NCBI GenBank assembly: GCA_022578965.1
Contig: MU400539.1
Coordinates: forward strand, 248,001 to 312,000
DNA length: 64,000 nt
Reading direction: 5' to 3'
Source: Xylaria sp. FL1777
Taxonomy: Eukaryota; Ascomycota; Sordariomycetes; Xylariales; Xylariaceae
A model generated the notes under the pieces. That model saw only the letters and a list, made by a program, of their open reading frames with translations. It was not told the DNA's origin and ran no database searches. The position numbers and the translations under genes are program-made. Each line of letters opens with the position of its first letter. Within the stretch, counting starts at the first letter, position 1. Shown here in pieces: positions 45,164 through 57,278 of the stretch.

Positions 45164-48100
45164 CTAGGCAGCTTCTGGAGTATTGGTCTCCTCCTTGTCT
45201 GATCTCTCCGCCGCAGCCTCCCAATCTTCCTCCACTGGTTCCTCCTCGATTTTCTTCTTAGGCTCCTTTTTGAGTGCGACGAATTTGCTGCGAAGAGGCA
45301 ACAAGGTAGGGTTAACTACGGAGCTGGCCGGTTTTGGTCGAGCGGTAGATCTACCGACCACAGCACTCCATCCTCCACCTCCTTGAGCATGGCTTTCTTC
45401 ACGTCGTAGCACATTTAAGGACTCGTCGACCGAGCACAGAAAAACGCTCTCTGCGAGTTTTAGACGTCTAACTGTTTGTTGTAAGGTTGGCTTTAGAGCA
45501 GTCAGTGAAGCCTCGAGAGTTTGCGAGGTCCAGCTTCCTGATCCTTTGATCACGATCTCTTCCGATGGTAGAAAGCTCGTGTGAAATTTTACGGTGGGAT
45601 ATGCTGCGTACTCTTTTCCGAGAGCAACATCTAGCTCTTCGATAGTTAAACCAAACCGAGGATTTGTTAAAAGTAACGCGTTGTAGGGGACGGTAGTGGC
45701 ATCATTAGCTAGGGTTGACTGTTGTATCAATGGATCCTGACTGGCACGGATCTTGGCGCACTGAGCTAGGGTCTTCATGGGAGCGGATACAAAGCGCGGC
45801 GTTTTAAATAGACAGACGTGACGATGGGGTTCAGGGTCGCTGCTTTCGCTGTCAAAGCCGAAATCCTCGGCGAGCGAATGAATGAAGGCGCGTTGATGTG
45901 CTTTCATAGGCTTGAATCTTAAACGTTTCTCTGCCTTGTCCCCAGCAAATACTCGAAACTCCCGCTCGTATACATGTGCCCATTGCGGGTTCTCTTTGTA
46001 GAACTTGAGAGTCGTGTCTGAGTATGGGACATGGTCATCTGTATGCGACTGAGGATCGATATTGAGAGCACTAGCTAGACGAGCATTTCTCTGTAAACGA
46101 AGACACTCATCGTCACATTTCAACAATGGACGTTGAGGTGATGGTTGAGTCTTAGTGGCTAGACACTTGACCTCCTGCTTTCTGTGTTGACATTCGCAGG
46201 TTACAAATGTTTTAGCTTGACAAGGTTTATCCTCTTTGCATGCTGTTTTTTCTCGTTAGCTGTAGGCGGTACCCTGGTTTTGATTCCAACTTACGGTAAG
46301 GAGCGTGGCATTGCTCAGTGTCTAGATGGCCACAGCTGCGCGTCTTGCCACACGGTTGTTGGCAATGAGATCCTGAGATGCCTTCATCTTCGCAGGCTCC
46401 CGAGCGATGGCACAGTTTATTACATGAATGAGTCCTGGAATTCTTAGTCTGTGATTCGCAATTTGAACTTATACTAGCGCACCTACCCGCATTTGAGCTT
46501 CTTAGCACATGGGAGGCCACATCTCGGTTCATCGAACCAACAGGGTTGGTTCTTAAGCATCTTCTTGCCACAGACACACTGTTTCTCGACCAAAAACGGA
46601 CATTTAGGGCATGCTAGATCATCAAGGTGACAGTTATGAGTTACCTAAAAACCGGCATATCAGCATACATCTTGACGTTCTTTGGGAAGAGCTGATAGCT
46701 AGAAGCGTAGGCATCAACTCATAAGCCAGCTTACCTGAGGGTGACCACAATGCCGAGGCCGCGTACAGTCAAACCGACATTCTGGAGCTCTAGTACCACA
46801 GGGTTGAGGTGGTTGCAACACCGTCCTCCCACAATTACAGCTAATCTCCTCGAATATTGCCTCTAGGCACGATGGGCAGGGCCCACGATGGCACATCTGT
46901 TGACAGCGATGCCTTCCACACTTCAGCTCCCTATCACACGCACGGATACAGATATGCTCCGCCTCAAACTCCTCGTTCAAGGGATTTGAATTCTTGTTCC
47001 TTCGTTTTAGCGTTAATCGCTCAATTGCTCGTTTCTCCGCTGGGCAACAACGTGTACCGTGTTCATGTCTACCACAATTGAGCTGAACTCGACAGACCTT
47101 GTCGCATAGTGGATGATACGATTCCCGTTCATGACAAGTTACGCTCGTTCTAGTGCGGCCACAACGACAATCAAGTTCTACCTCTTGATCGCATGGCGAG
47201 CAGGGTCCACTGTGGCAGTCATTCTGACAAAGATGTCCACAGTCCAAGCGCTTATTACAAGCCTTGTCACAGTTTGGAATGGGATCTAGACAAGACTCCC
47301 GGGGTGCGGTTATGTCGGAAATCGGTGTTTTGCCGCAGGGACAGTGTGTGATAACATCAGGAGAAAATGGGCAGTGAGCCTGATCTTCGTCCTGCGGGTG
47401 ACAAGCTCTTTGGCAGCGATGCTTGGCACAATCGAAGGGTCTGCCACAGGGACGATCACACTTGAAAGAACCAACGAACCAGTCTCCTAGTCCTTCACCT
47501 TCATGTCCGGGTGCGCCTTCTTCGAGTCGTTTAGGGTCGTAGTTATATGACTCCAATTTGTCGCCCAGGTTGTCGCAGGGCATATCTTTGCGTTCTTTTC
47601 CACAGTAGCAGTGAGATAGGACTAAGGCCTCACAGCTACCACATAAGCCGGAATGGCATTCCTTTTGACATTCGTGTTCTCCGCAGGCAAGTAGGTCGCC
47701 GCATGGCTCGTGGCAGCTCCAGCCCTTAGCATAGTCAGTCTCGCCACATCGTTTGGTAGATACGTTTTTCCCACAGAAACATGGCTGACTGGGCCCCATC
47801 AAGAGGCATGGTGGACAAGGCCCTGCATGGCATTGCAGTGGGCACGGGTGAGGGCACGTTCCCCTCGGCTTTGAGCAGGTTTGCCCGCAGCCATGAGGGA
47901 TCAAGCCGGCCACTGACTTTGGATTAATCTCCTTGCCACACCAACAATGGTAGACCCCAGGTTCGTCGTTCATCGTTGAGTTGCAGCCAGGGCACCTCCA
48001 GACTTGCTGTTGGGGTTGTTCTTGTTCTTGTTCAGGTGGCTTAGTCCTATTGGTGAACCATTTCTTGACGCATGACATGTGAGTGGCGGTCCAGCAAATT

Positions 48101-48767
48101 GAACAAGACCAGATACGTGAGTTCCGTAAAACTTCATTGGTACATATAACACATTCGTATTGTCCATTGCTGATATCTTCATGGATCCTCGTGGGAAGAT
48201 CAGGAGCACTAGATTTGGACAATCGACGGGCAGGCCTGGGAGGGGCACTATTTACTAACTTAGGACTGCGTTGAATTAGTCTTCATTCATAGCATATCAA
48301 TAGTGTAAGATCGTAATTTACCTAGGTCGTACGAACGGTTGACCAGGGACAAAAACCGATGCACTGGCGTCCAAGCGGGTAGATACCTCGCTCCTTTGGT
48401 CTTCAGTCTCCGTTTCCGTCGTGAGGCGACCACCAAATGCCCGGCTAGCTGCCATGGTTGTTCTCTGGCCACTACTAGCAGTAGCGCGCCCTCTTCTTGA
48501 GCCCCTGACCTCTCTCCGGCCCCTTCCACGAGGAGCACCCCCATCCCGGGTAGCATAAGATGCAGACTGGTCTACAGTGGGTACAGAAGTCACTGTAGAT
48601 ATTCCCTGTTGCCCATCACTGCTGTCGGTAAATTGGGGGTTTCTTTGGCGATTACCCCGGCCGCCTCGGCCTCCGCGGCTTCTTGAGGGTCGCCCACCTC
48701 GACTCCTCTGTCCTCTATTTCCCAATAGATCACCAGACCGAGCGTTGGAAGCCTCATTATTTGCCAT
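45164..48767 (-). CDS. FAP1: NFX1-type zinc-finger protein with RING and R3H domains (FAP1/NFX1 homologue)
   Basis: Five exons, 48767-48322, 48265-46735, 46644-46487, 46434-46295 and 46242-45164, give 1117 residues. Order: an Arg/Gly-rich N-terminus (RGG-like, 1-150); a variant RING at about 187-242 starting CVICTNEVLRNSRIWSC and ending WRCPGC; a long array of NFX1 cysteine-histidine repeats (about 255-800) such as CGxHxCxxxCHxGxCxxC; then an R3H nucleic-acid-binding domain (about 842-907) with AHQRAFIHSLAEDFGF and DPEPHRHV; and a charged tail. Yeast Fap1 is a ribosome-collision sensor that was first found through rapamycin/FKBP12. Human NFX1 is a transcription/RNA regulator with E3 activity. 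The three short introns in the repeat array were placed by cysteine spacing. Confidence 0.93.
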
Positions 48768-50552
48768 TGTGGCGTGAAGTTTCGGCTGGGTGCAGGACGG
48801 CTAGTGAGTAACAGGCAAATAAGCTCCACGCCGCGAGTAGTGTGAGTCTGATGAGATCTTTAGTAGGAATGAGTTGGTAATATGCGCTTTTTGAAATACA
48901 GCGACTTCAGATTTGAAACAGATGAAAAAGGAAGGCTCGCTAACGTGGAAAGCAGATGAGTTGGGAAATCGGCAGGCGACAATAGCCCGATAAACGTTTT
49001 TGACAATTACCGCCACAGAAGGCATTAGGGTACTATTTCATATGCGACCTACTCTGTACTGAGGACGACTCAATCATCGTGGTGGCGGTTGTGGGTCGAA
49101 ATTCCGGTTTGCATGCAGAGCTGTTGATTGGATGAGTCACGGACAAGAATGAGACACTATGATTCATGCCGAGTTGCAACAACAGCCTTGTGCCTTGTTG
49201 GGCGGTGCTGTCATTCTGCTGTACAAGGGCTCATAAATTATTTCGCGTAGTGGTTACAAATTACAACACATCTTCTCATAGACCAATTTTACTAGATTCA
49301 AACACTATCTATATTGTTTTGCTCTAGAAATTGACTTCATAAGTAGATGCCTAACTACATCCTATGTACCTTAGTGTATTTAGTATGTATTAGGTACATG
49401 GTAAACAGATAGGTACCTGCAACTTAGTCAGTATCATGAGTAAGGACAGCAACACACTGGAAGCTTCGACCACTTGAGTAATCCTGCCAACCATCCAAAT
49501 GTAGTTTTCTAAGGTCAACCGCGTTTAGAGAGAGGCGAGCCTTCACCTTCAAATTTGATTCGATTCGAGATCTTGACATATGTGCTATAAAAAGTCTACA
49601 ATGAGTGGAGTAGGTATAGCTAGGGGGTCAATTATAGGCTATGTAGTGGTACCTATGTAGGTGTGCACCCACCTAAAATAGGGTTAGGTATGCATTAGGT
49701 ATCTATTTAATGTAGTCTTCCATATATTGACCACAATTGCAAGGTAAACTACCTAGGTACCTTTACTGTTGCTAAAGCTATATACAGTAAATCAATCCAA
49801 CGGCATTAAATATTCTGCCTACCATTAATTAACTTGTGAATTTATATAGCTATAGTAGCTATAACCAATAGCTACTTATTTAAAAAGCTAATGTAGCTAG
49901 ATAGAGATAAGTACTTGGGTGAACTTAACTTAACCTAATCATGCCCACTTTGATCCATTAAGCAACTATTTAATAGTAACTCCAATACTTGAGCCATTCA
50001 TACGTATACAGCAGAGACTTAGCTTACAGTAAAACTCCGATCTTGAAAGTATTTAATTACATAGCTTCTAAGGTAGATTTTGCTATTAGGTTGAAGCATG
50101 TAGATTTTTGTATGGTGTAAAGAGTGCAGGCGTCTGATTGACATGCAGTCCACTGTTGTTCTTCTCTAGCATTTTCCCTCAGATAGCAAGAATCTTATTC
50201 TTGTCCCCGATCTAAGTCTGAGCAAACAATACCAGCCTACTTAGAAAGAGAACTGCCCCAGAGTACGATACACCAGCTTCCATACCTTTCAGCGTCTCAG
50301 GTACATGGAGACTCCGGAGTTTCGCGGACGGTAGCCTCACTCTGACCTCGCCTATCATGCACGCAGTGTGCGGCAAATGAGGGACCGGGATCTGCATCTG
50401 CATCAACCTCGCTGGTGTCGCACCGCTTCCTTGACGATGTGGCCGATGCTGATCTCTTGTCACACTCTTTGGAGCTCCGCAGGATGCCCGTGAACAATTA
50501 GATGAATTATCTGCGATGTGGAGATGCTGCTAGCAGACATCGGATCAATACC

Positions 50553-50578
50553 TACGTACCTAGGTACACGTACCTAGG
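50553..50578 (+). repeat. Near-palindromic CGTACCTAGG duplication
   Basis: ACGTACCTAGG occurs twice within about 26 bp, with an embedded perfect palindrome GTACCTAGGTAC. It is the clearest local example of the spacer-specific word. Confidence 0.7.
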
Positions 50579-53500
50579 CTTGCCGGGCTTGGCGATAATC
50601 ACCAAAAACGGCGTTTTACTGGATGTTTGGCATCCCGAGACAAGCCCCCATATGACAATGTCCACAATATCTAACGGTTAAAATGCCTCCTGTTATCTTG
50701 TGACAAATCGGATCTTGTTCCTGTGTGTGTAGCACCTATAGTAGTTAGTATACACTACATCTCGAGGTGGTGATCGCCATGGCCGGTGAGTCCCATGCTA
50801 ACCACATTTCAAGGTCACGACAGGTTCGACGGAGAGGTTACCTTACACAACTTCGTTCTTGAGGTCCAGACTCCTTCTATTTTACTTGTTGCCTACATCG
50901 AAACTATTGTAGTGGCTGAAATCAAGTCAGCCATGCCATTCGAGTTTGCGATGCGGCTGATCGTCGTTGTTGCGTGTCGAGATCCGGAACGGTTAGTCTT
51001 ATCGGCCAAAGAGTGTCACCTCGTTTGCTCACCCGGCTTGCTGCCGCGCTGCAACGAACATGAGATTTTTGATCAGGTCTCTCATGAGAACTGCATACCT
51101 AGGTATGCTATATTGATTCCACGGATTCCGCTTCGGAGGCTCCACAGATTACTAGCATGGCATCCCTTGTCCTGAAGCTCAAAATGCCAAATCCCTGGAG
51201 AGTAATAATACCCGGGTATATCAATTCCAGACTGGGCCACGTTCAGTGACTTTTGGACCCCTCTGGTCCTCCTCCCATCAGCTTATCCCCACTTCCCCAG
51301 ATTCCAAGCCACTGGGCGTCAATGCTTCTGGTGAGATCGCATTCACTGTACAGATTCCCCCAATGAGAAGAATTCCTCATGTCACTTGGCGATGACAGAA
51401 GATCTATAGAAGCTTCGTCTTAGATAGTCGAGGTTTGATAGTATTTGCTTGCGCAATAGCAATATCTGCAAGGAACAGAGCGTTGAGGTGTACTACATCC
51501 GCACGTGGGACATTTGCAGGGGTGTTACAGCTGTACACTCTGGTGTATACTACTTAGGTATTGGGCTGAATACACGATCGCGTGTCGAGTAATCATGGGT
51601 GGTCTGATACTAGTGTCGTCAGACAGAGCGACGAGCCTTGACGGGCCCTGACTCACTGTAGGGCTTGACACCAAGTGAAAAAAACTATTGGGCTATAGGC
51701 GTTCGTATACAGTTAGTGCTGAGCTTATGGCAGAGGGTTTATCTGAACAGATCTCATCTTACTGAAATCTTACCTGTCTGGACGTAATACACTACAGACA
51801 CTTTCCCTTTTGATCCTTGTGTGAGCGTCAAGATAGCACGGAATCTTCCATTCAAGGTGGGGGATGCCAACTTCGCCCTATCTATACTATACTATTTCAA
51901 ACAAGGACTCTATATTCTCCGAATACGGAAGGGCCCGAGAAAAAAACGTTAAAACTAGTGAAACTATTCCCATCCGAGACTACACCACCCGAGTCATCGG
52001 ACCAGTGTCGAACGTTTAGGCTTCCTGGTGTGGCTCTGTCACGGTCCAGGCGCGACTGGCGCTGAGACAGCTCTATAGCACAGTAGTTATATTGGTATAA
52101 GTATTCAGATAATGTGTGGACCAACGGATTACGCTACCTACTGACATATATCTTACTTAGGTACCTACTTACTGCGTACTCTTCACTGCTACACCGTTAA
52201 TATGGGTCGAATCAATGCGCGTAGACTCAACGTTCAGCGCGCTTAAGCATGCCAGTCAGCACTCAACACCATCCTTCAACGCACTTGTCATGTACTTGCT
52301 GCCTCGTCGTCCGTCTTTTCCCTACCTTTCGGTTGAGAAACAGGAGATGTCTATTTAAAACCTAACAACCAAATTTCCCAGCCGCCTCGCTGAGCGATAT
52401 GTATCCCCTAACCCGTAATTATGTCTGAGAAAGAGGCTCTCCAATTCGGGCCGGCCCATGAAATATACCGTAGCACAGTTTTTCATCTGACTGCACACCC
52501 ACCAAACCAGATCGACAGCTAGCACGTATGGAGGCTAGTGGAACTCGTATGCTTGCTGCTTCAAGGGTTGCCAGCAAGGGGCTCCCCCTCGGCTAGCAAG
52601 GGGGCCGGGCCAATACCGAGTGAGACAGGTATTGGAGTGTAGTGTACTAGTTCGCGGATAGTCATCATCTGCGTTGTCCTGTACTACCTACCACTCCTGT
52701 AGACACCTTTCCTCTACCCCATCTCTATGTCTGACCGCCACCGCCGCCACTGCTTTATGATATAGCACCTATCTACTATCTAGTATTATCGTCTAGGACT
52801 TAACGACACCTATGAGTGTGGCCTACATGGTGAGGGAACGTGCCACACTGCTCTTCAACGATAAGTCCAGAACTAAGAGGAGTCTAAATCCACCGCCCAG
52901 CTGCAACACAGCTTAGCAGAACTTGATGAAGCGACACTGCCCCATGATCTAGAAAGCACTCACACGCCTATTAACCGATGCGCTTGTTATTCGCCAGCGC
53001 TGGTTGAACACGGCCAGGTAGCAGGTCATACCAGTGTAATGACGAGCAGTACACTCCAGCGCAGATATTTATTCTGTACGAAGTAGCCGGCCACACAGGT
53101 TGTGGACTCGATGCTAAACGCGTGACCGACAAGTTAGGTATCAATGTGGCTTGCAGTGTGCCAAATACCTTACTTCATAGTGCGCCAGGTCTTTGATTAA
53201 GGGCGAGCTAAGTACGATGACGATGCTGTGCGGCTGAAGACAAGACACCAGCATCCCCACCGCAAAGCCCTCCAGCTATGTACGTGGGGGATAGATATTC
53301 TAGCTTTCTATCTATCCGATGTACACTACTGCACTTACACTACACTACTGTATCTCCCACACAGAGCGCCGGGCTGCTGGGTTAGCAGTCTGTGTTGGCA
53401 TGAATGACTTGACCAAATCTAGACACCCAGCTGGCTTATCTATACCCTACCGGGAATACCATGATGCTAATATTTACTACGTACTAGATATCTACACCAC

Positions 53501-54478
53501 GCCTACATACGCTACACTTGTATAGATGGTCCGGGTATGCTACACCGCAGTACGCAGTATGTAGCTGTGGGTAGCTATGGACCCTGACATGTCATTATCG
53601 CCACCACTACCTAATAAACCGGAGCTCTCATGATCTCATTCTACCTTTTCTGCACATCTGGAACGGTCATATGCCTTCGGCTCGAGACTGCACAGCCGCG
53701 TGGTCAGGTACATGAGATCGTGGAAAACTGCCCTTGTCGCTATGCTACAGTAGCAATCCAGGGTCTTCCCCCTTGCCCCTGTCTTATACACCTGCGCAGT
53801 AGTGTACGGTCTGGAGTCTCGTATCTGCTCACTCGATCTTACACTAGCCACCAAGGGTTACCCAATCGCAGATCCGGGCCCCAAACAATACCTGCCGAGT
53901 TTAGTATTATTATTTTTGTCCTGATATGTTACGCTAAGAAAACTCGACGAGTCAAACCCACCTTACTGCCTACCTGGGCCGACCCGCAATCCCTACACCA
54001 GTACACCAGGCGGTGGAAGAGAGAACAATCAACGATAATCAAGATAATTATTATGCGGTGCGGTGCGGGTTACTACCTACTTGGGCGGTTGTGGCTGCTC
54101 CTTGGCGTTCTATGGCAGTAGGTCAAGTACCCCTATTATAGTGTCTGCTAGGATTAACCCGTACCGCTTCCACCAGGTATCACTGTGTGTTTAAGGAACC
54201 ATGGGCTAGCTGGCCTCACCTCATATCTCTAGGACAGCGGCGCTCGACCGACCTTCCTTGTTGCTGAACTGCAGCTAGAACGAGATCCCGGTCAGCGTAC
54301 ATCGTGAGGTGCGTTAGCTCCGCTCTTATAAGCTGATAGAATTTACATACTTGCCTATTCTTTAACGTATACACCCAAGCGCGGGCTGCATGGCCAGTCT
54401 TTAGTATTAAACGACTGCTTCGCCCCGGGGATCGCCCTCTCACTCCCTCGCAAAACATCCAAGTCATCTCATGGGTCT

Positions 54479-54485
54479 TATATAG
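54479..54485 (+). promoter_or_regulatory. Candidate TATA box of the WSC-glyoxal oxidase gene
   Basis: TATATAG lies about 150 nt upstream of ATG 54633, in an otherwise mixed-composition promoter. Position and sequence fit, but no transcription start is known. Confidence 0.35.
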
Positions 54486-54632
54486 AGCACCCGTGAGTCT
54501 CCCATGCTTACGTTGTTTGATATCGCCCCTGTGCCCTATCGTCACCCTGTTCCCGGTCCTGTTGATCTGAGGATCTGTTTTCTTCCTTCACTCTGACGTT
54601 AGCCGGGCCGCTTTCCGGCGAGCACCTTCAAG

Positions 54633-57278
54633 ATGAGGCTTACACAGGCTGGTTCATCCCTGTCTTTCGCCGGTCTTCTGTCCCTCGCCCTTGCGGCGCC
54701 TTCCCAGCCAGGTGCAATCGCCGACTACAACTGGTATGGCTGTCAGACAGAGGCTACCAATGGCCGTGCTCTAAACGCGTTTACATACGCCGATGATGCG
54801 ATGACATTAGACTCATGCGAGAGTTTCTGCAGTACTCAAGGAACAACCTACTTCGGCACCGAATATGGTCGCGAGTGCTATTGTGGCAACTCGTTTGGAT
54901 CAGGCTCCGTCAGTGCTCCCGCATCTGACTGCAGCCAGCCCTGTGCCGGCGACCCAACCGAGCTTTGTGGAAACGGTAATCGTCTTTCTGTCTATGCTCT
55001 CAACGGCACCAGTACTCAACCGGATCCTCCTCCGGCGACTACAACTGCTGTTACTCCGGCAGCTACTACTTTCCCTGCCGGGTGGACTTCCCAAGGTTGC
55101 TGGCAAGACGGCCCCAATGGCCGTATCATGCCAACGTATCAGGCGCCAGATAATGATCAGCTAACCCCACAGAGCTGTGCTGCACTTTGTGACGGCTTGG
55201 GCTACATCATCTCGGGAACTGAATACTACAGGCAGTGCTTCTGTAGTAACGCTATCTACAACGGAGGTGTCAAGAGCCCTGACACGACCAATTGCAACAC
55301 ACCCTGTAGTGGAAGCAGCTCAGTTAACTGCGGTGGCCCCGGTTACCTGACGATCTACTCGAAGGGAACGCCTCAAACTTTTCAGCCACCAGTTGTGCAA
55401 ACAAGTGGTCTCAATGGAACTTGGACATACCAAGGTTGCTACAATGATAACCTCAACAACGTGCGTACTCTACCGTGGCAGCTTCTGATGCCTGGTGTAA
55501 TGACCGCCACTACTTGTTTATCTCAGTGTGCGAAGTTTGGTTACCCTGCTGCTGGTCTTGAGTACGGTCAGGAGTGCTACTGCGGCGACCCCATGGATAT
55601 CACAACGGCAGGTTCCACGAAGCAAGCTGAGAGTGATTGCAATATCGCCTGTGCTGGAAATGCGTCGGCCATTTGTGGTGGTGGTTCTAGACTCAGCACC
55701 TACTTCTGGACTGGGCCGTCGCCTCTCTATGTCTTCCACTATCCTCAGGGCACCGACGCGGGTACCTACTCGAATCTCGTTGGTGGTGTCGTTACTCCCC
55801 TGATGACGATGCAATCGATTACTGGAAAGGTCTCATTCCTAGAGAAGTGGGGGACTGGTGCTCCCAACAGCACCGGGGCTTATGAACTCGATCTCAGCCA
55901 AACTGGTAACTTCTCCCGTGCATGGAGAACCATGCATCTCAAGACTGATGTATTCTGTTCCGCTGGTGTTATTCTCCCCGATAAAGCAGGTCGACAGCTG
56001 ACCGTCGGCGGATGGTCCCTTGACTCGACATACGGTATCCGGCTGTATACACCCGACGGCTCACCCGGCGTACCAGGAGTCAATGACTGGCAAGAGAATG
56101 TAAATGTCCTCAAGCTTCTAAGAGGCCGATGGTACCCTTCCGCCATGGTCATGACCAACGGGTCTATTCTAGTCGTTGGCGGTGAGATTGGCTCTAACGA
56201 TAAAGCCGAGCCTACCTTGGAACTCTTGCCTAGCACCGGCGCCGTTCTGTACATGGACTGGCTAGCCCGTACTGATCCCAACAACTTGTACCCCTTCCTT
56301 GCTGTTCTTCCAAGTGGTGGTATCTTCGTCGGCTACTGGAACGAGGCCAGAATTCTGAACGAGGTGACATTTGCGACTACCAAAACCCTTCCCAACATGC
56401 CTGGCTCCGTCGTAAACCCCATGTCTGGTCGTACGTATCCTCTCGAAGGTGCATCAGTGCTGCTGCCACAGATCGCCCCTTACACTGACCCTCTGGGAGT
56501 CCTCATGTGTGGCGGCTCTACCACAGGCGGCGGCGAGGCTCTCGACAACTGCGTCAGCATCTACCCTGATGCTCCCAACCCCACGTGGACACTAGAGCGT
56601 ATGCCTTCGAAGCGTGTTATGTCTTGCATGGCCCCTCTCCCCGACGGCACGTATCTGATCGCCAACGGTGCCAAGCAAGGTGTTGCCGGGTTCGGTCTCG
56701 CCGACGACCCCAACTACAACGCTCTCCTATACGATCCGTTCAAGCCCGTCAACCAGCGCATCTCCGTCATGGCCAACACGACGGTCGCCCGGCTCTATCA
56801 CAGCGAAGCCATCACTCTTCTCGACGGCCGCGTCCTTATCACTGGTTCCGACCCTCAAGACGGCAAGCACCCCCAGGAGATCCGCGTCGAGGTGTTCACG
56901 CCGCCGTACCTATACAGCACGAAGCCCCGGCCGACATTCACCATCACCAACAAGGACTGGACGTACGGCAGCTCGATCACCGTCACTCTCGGAGCCACCG
57001 CCACCGGCAAAATGCAGGCCTCGCTTCTCGGCTCCGTGTCCAGCACTCACGGGAACTCGATGGGCGCTCGCACCCTGTTCCCTGCAGTCACTTGCTCCGG
57101 CAGAACGTGCACGGTCACGGCACCCCCGACCAAATACATCGCTCCGCCGGGCTGGTACCAATTTTACATCCTCCAGGACGGCATCCCGGCCGTCGGCCAG
57201 TACGTCCGCATCGGCGGCGACCCGGGCAGTCTAGGGAACTGGCCGCCGGGCGCCGACTTCACCCGCCCCGGTGTTTAA
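54633..57278 (+). CDS. Secreted triple-WSC-domain glyoxal oxidase-like copper radical oxidase (AA5_1)
   Basis: A single exon of 881 residues with an N-terminal signal peptide (MRLTQAGSSLSFAGLLSLALAAP). Three WSC carbohydrate-binding domains (about 29-125, 150-243 and 265-360) each show the W/YxGCYxD...YGxECYCG...C...CxGxxxxxCGGxxR pattern. The glyoxal-oxidase domain (about 370-640) and DUF1929 Ig-like end follow. All radical-copper residues are present: Cys in DVFCSAG, Tyr in RWYPSA, Tyr-His in RLYHSE and His in SSTHGNSMG. It would oxidise small aldehydes such as glyoxal or methylglyoxal to acids with release of H2O2. The WSC modules probably hold it on cell-wall or plant polysaccharide. No GPI signal is visible at the end. 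Confidence 0.95.
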   Translation: MRLTQAGSSLSFAGLLSLALAAPSQPGAIADYNWYGCQTEATNGRALNAFTYADDAMTLDSCESFCSTQGTTYFGTEYGRECYCGNSFGSGSVSAPASDCSQPCAGDPTELCGNGNRLSVYALNGTSTQPDPPPATTTAVTPAATTFPAGWTSQGCWQDGPNGRIMPTYQAPDNDQLTPQSCAALCDGLGYIISGTEYYRQCFCSNAIYNGGVKSPDTTNCNTPCSGSSSVNCGGPGYLTIYSKGTPQTFQPPVVQTSGLNGTWTYQGCYNDNLNNVRTLPWQLLMPGVMTATTCLSQCAKFGYPAAGLEYGQECYCGDPMDITTAGSTKQAESDCNIACAGNASAICGGGSRLSTYFWTGPSPLYVFHYPQGTDAGTYSNLVGGVVTPLMTMQSITGKVSFLEKWGTGAPNSTGAYELDLSQTGNFSRAWRTMHLKTDVFCSAGVILPDKAGRQLTVGGWSLDSTYGIRLYTPDGSPGVPGVNDWQENVNVLKLLRGRWYPSAMVMTNGSILVVGGEIGSNDKAEPTLELLPSTGAVLYMDWLARTDPNNLYPFLAVLPSGGIFVGYWNEARILNEVTFATTKTLPNMPGSVVNPMSGRTYPLEGASVLLPQIAPYTDPLGVLMCGGSTTGGGEALDNCVSIYPDAPNPTWTLERMPSKRVMSCMAPLPDGTYLIANGAKQGVAGFGLADDPNYNALLYDPFKPVNQRISVMANTTVARLYHSEAITLLDGRVLITGSDPQDGKHPQEIRVEVFTPPYLYSTKPRPTFTITNKDWTYGSSITVTLGATATGKMQASLLGSVSSTHGNSMGARTLFPAVTCSGRTCTVTAPPTKYIAPPGWYQFYILQDGIPAVGQYVRIGGDPGSLGNWPPGADFTRPGV

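Larger units (their letters stand above)
48768..54632. other. Right gene desert (5.9 kb)
   Basis: Begins with the FAP1 promoter, then AT-rich DNA with many TACCTAGGTA/TAGGTA words (for example 49740-49760, 50553-50578 and 52155-52170). The longest ORFs (163 codons at 53630-54121, 129 codons at 50786-51175) have no family resemblance. No tRNA or mobile element was recognised. Confidence 0.5.

Noticed and set aside
50786..51175. 129-codon ORF in the right desert
   Set aside because: No recognisable family and no supporting splice or promoter context.
53630..54121. 163-codon ORF in the right desert
   Set aside because: No recognisable motif, biased composition and no splice context. A chance ORF of this length is plausible in this amount of DNA.
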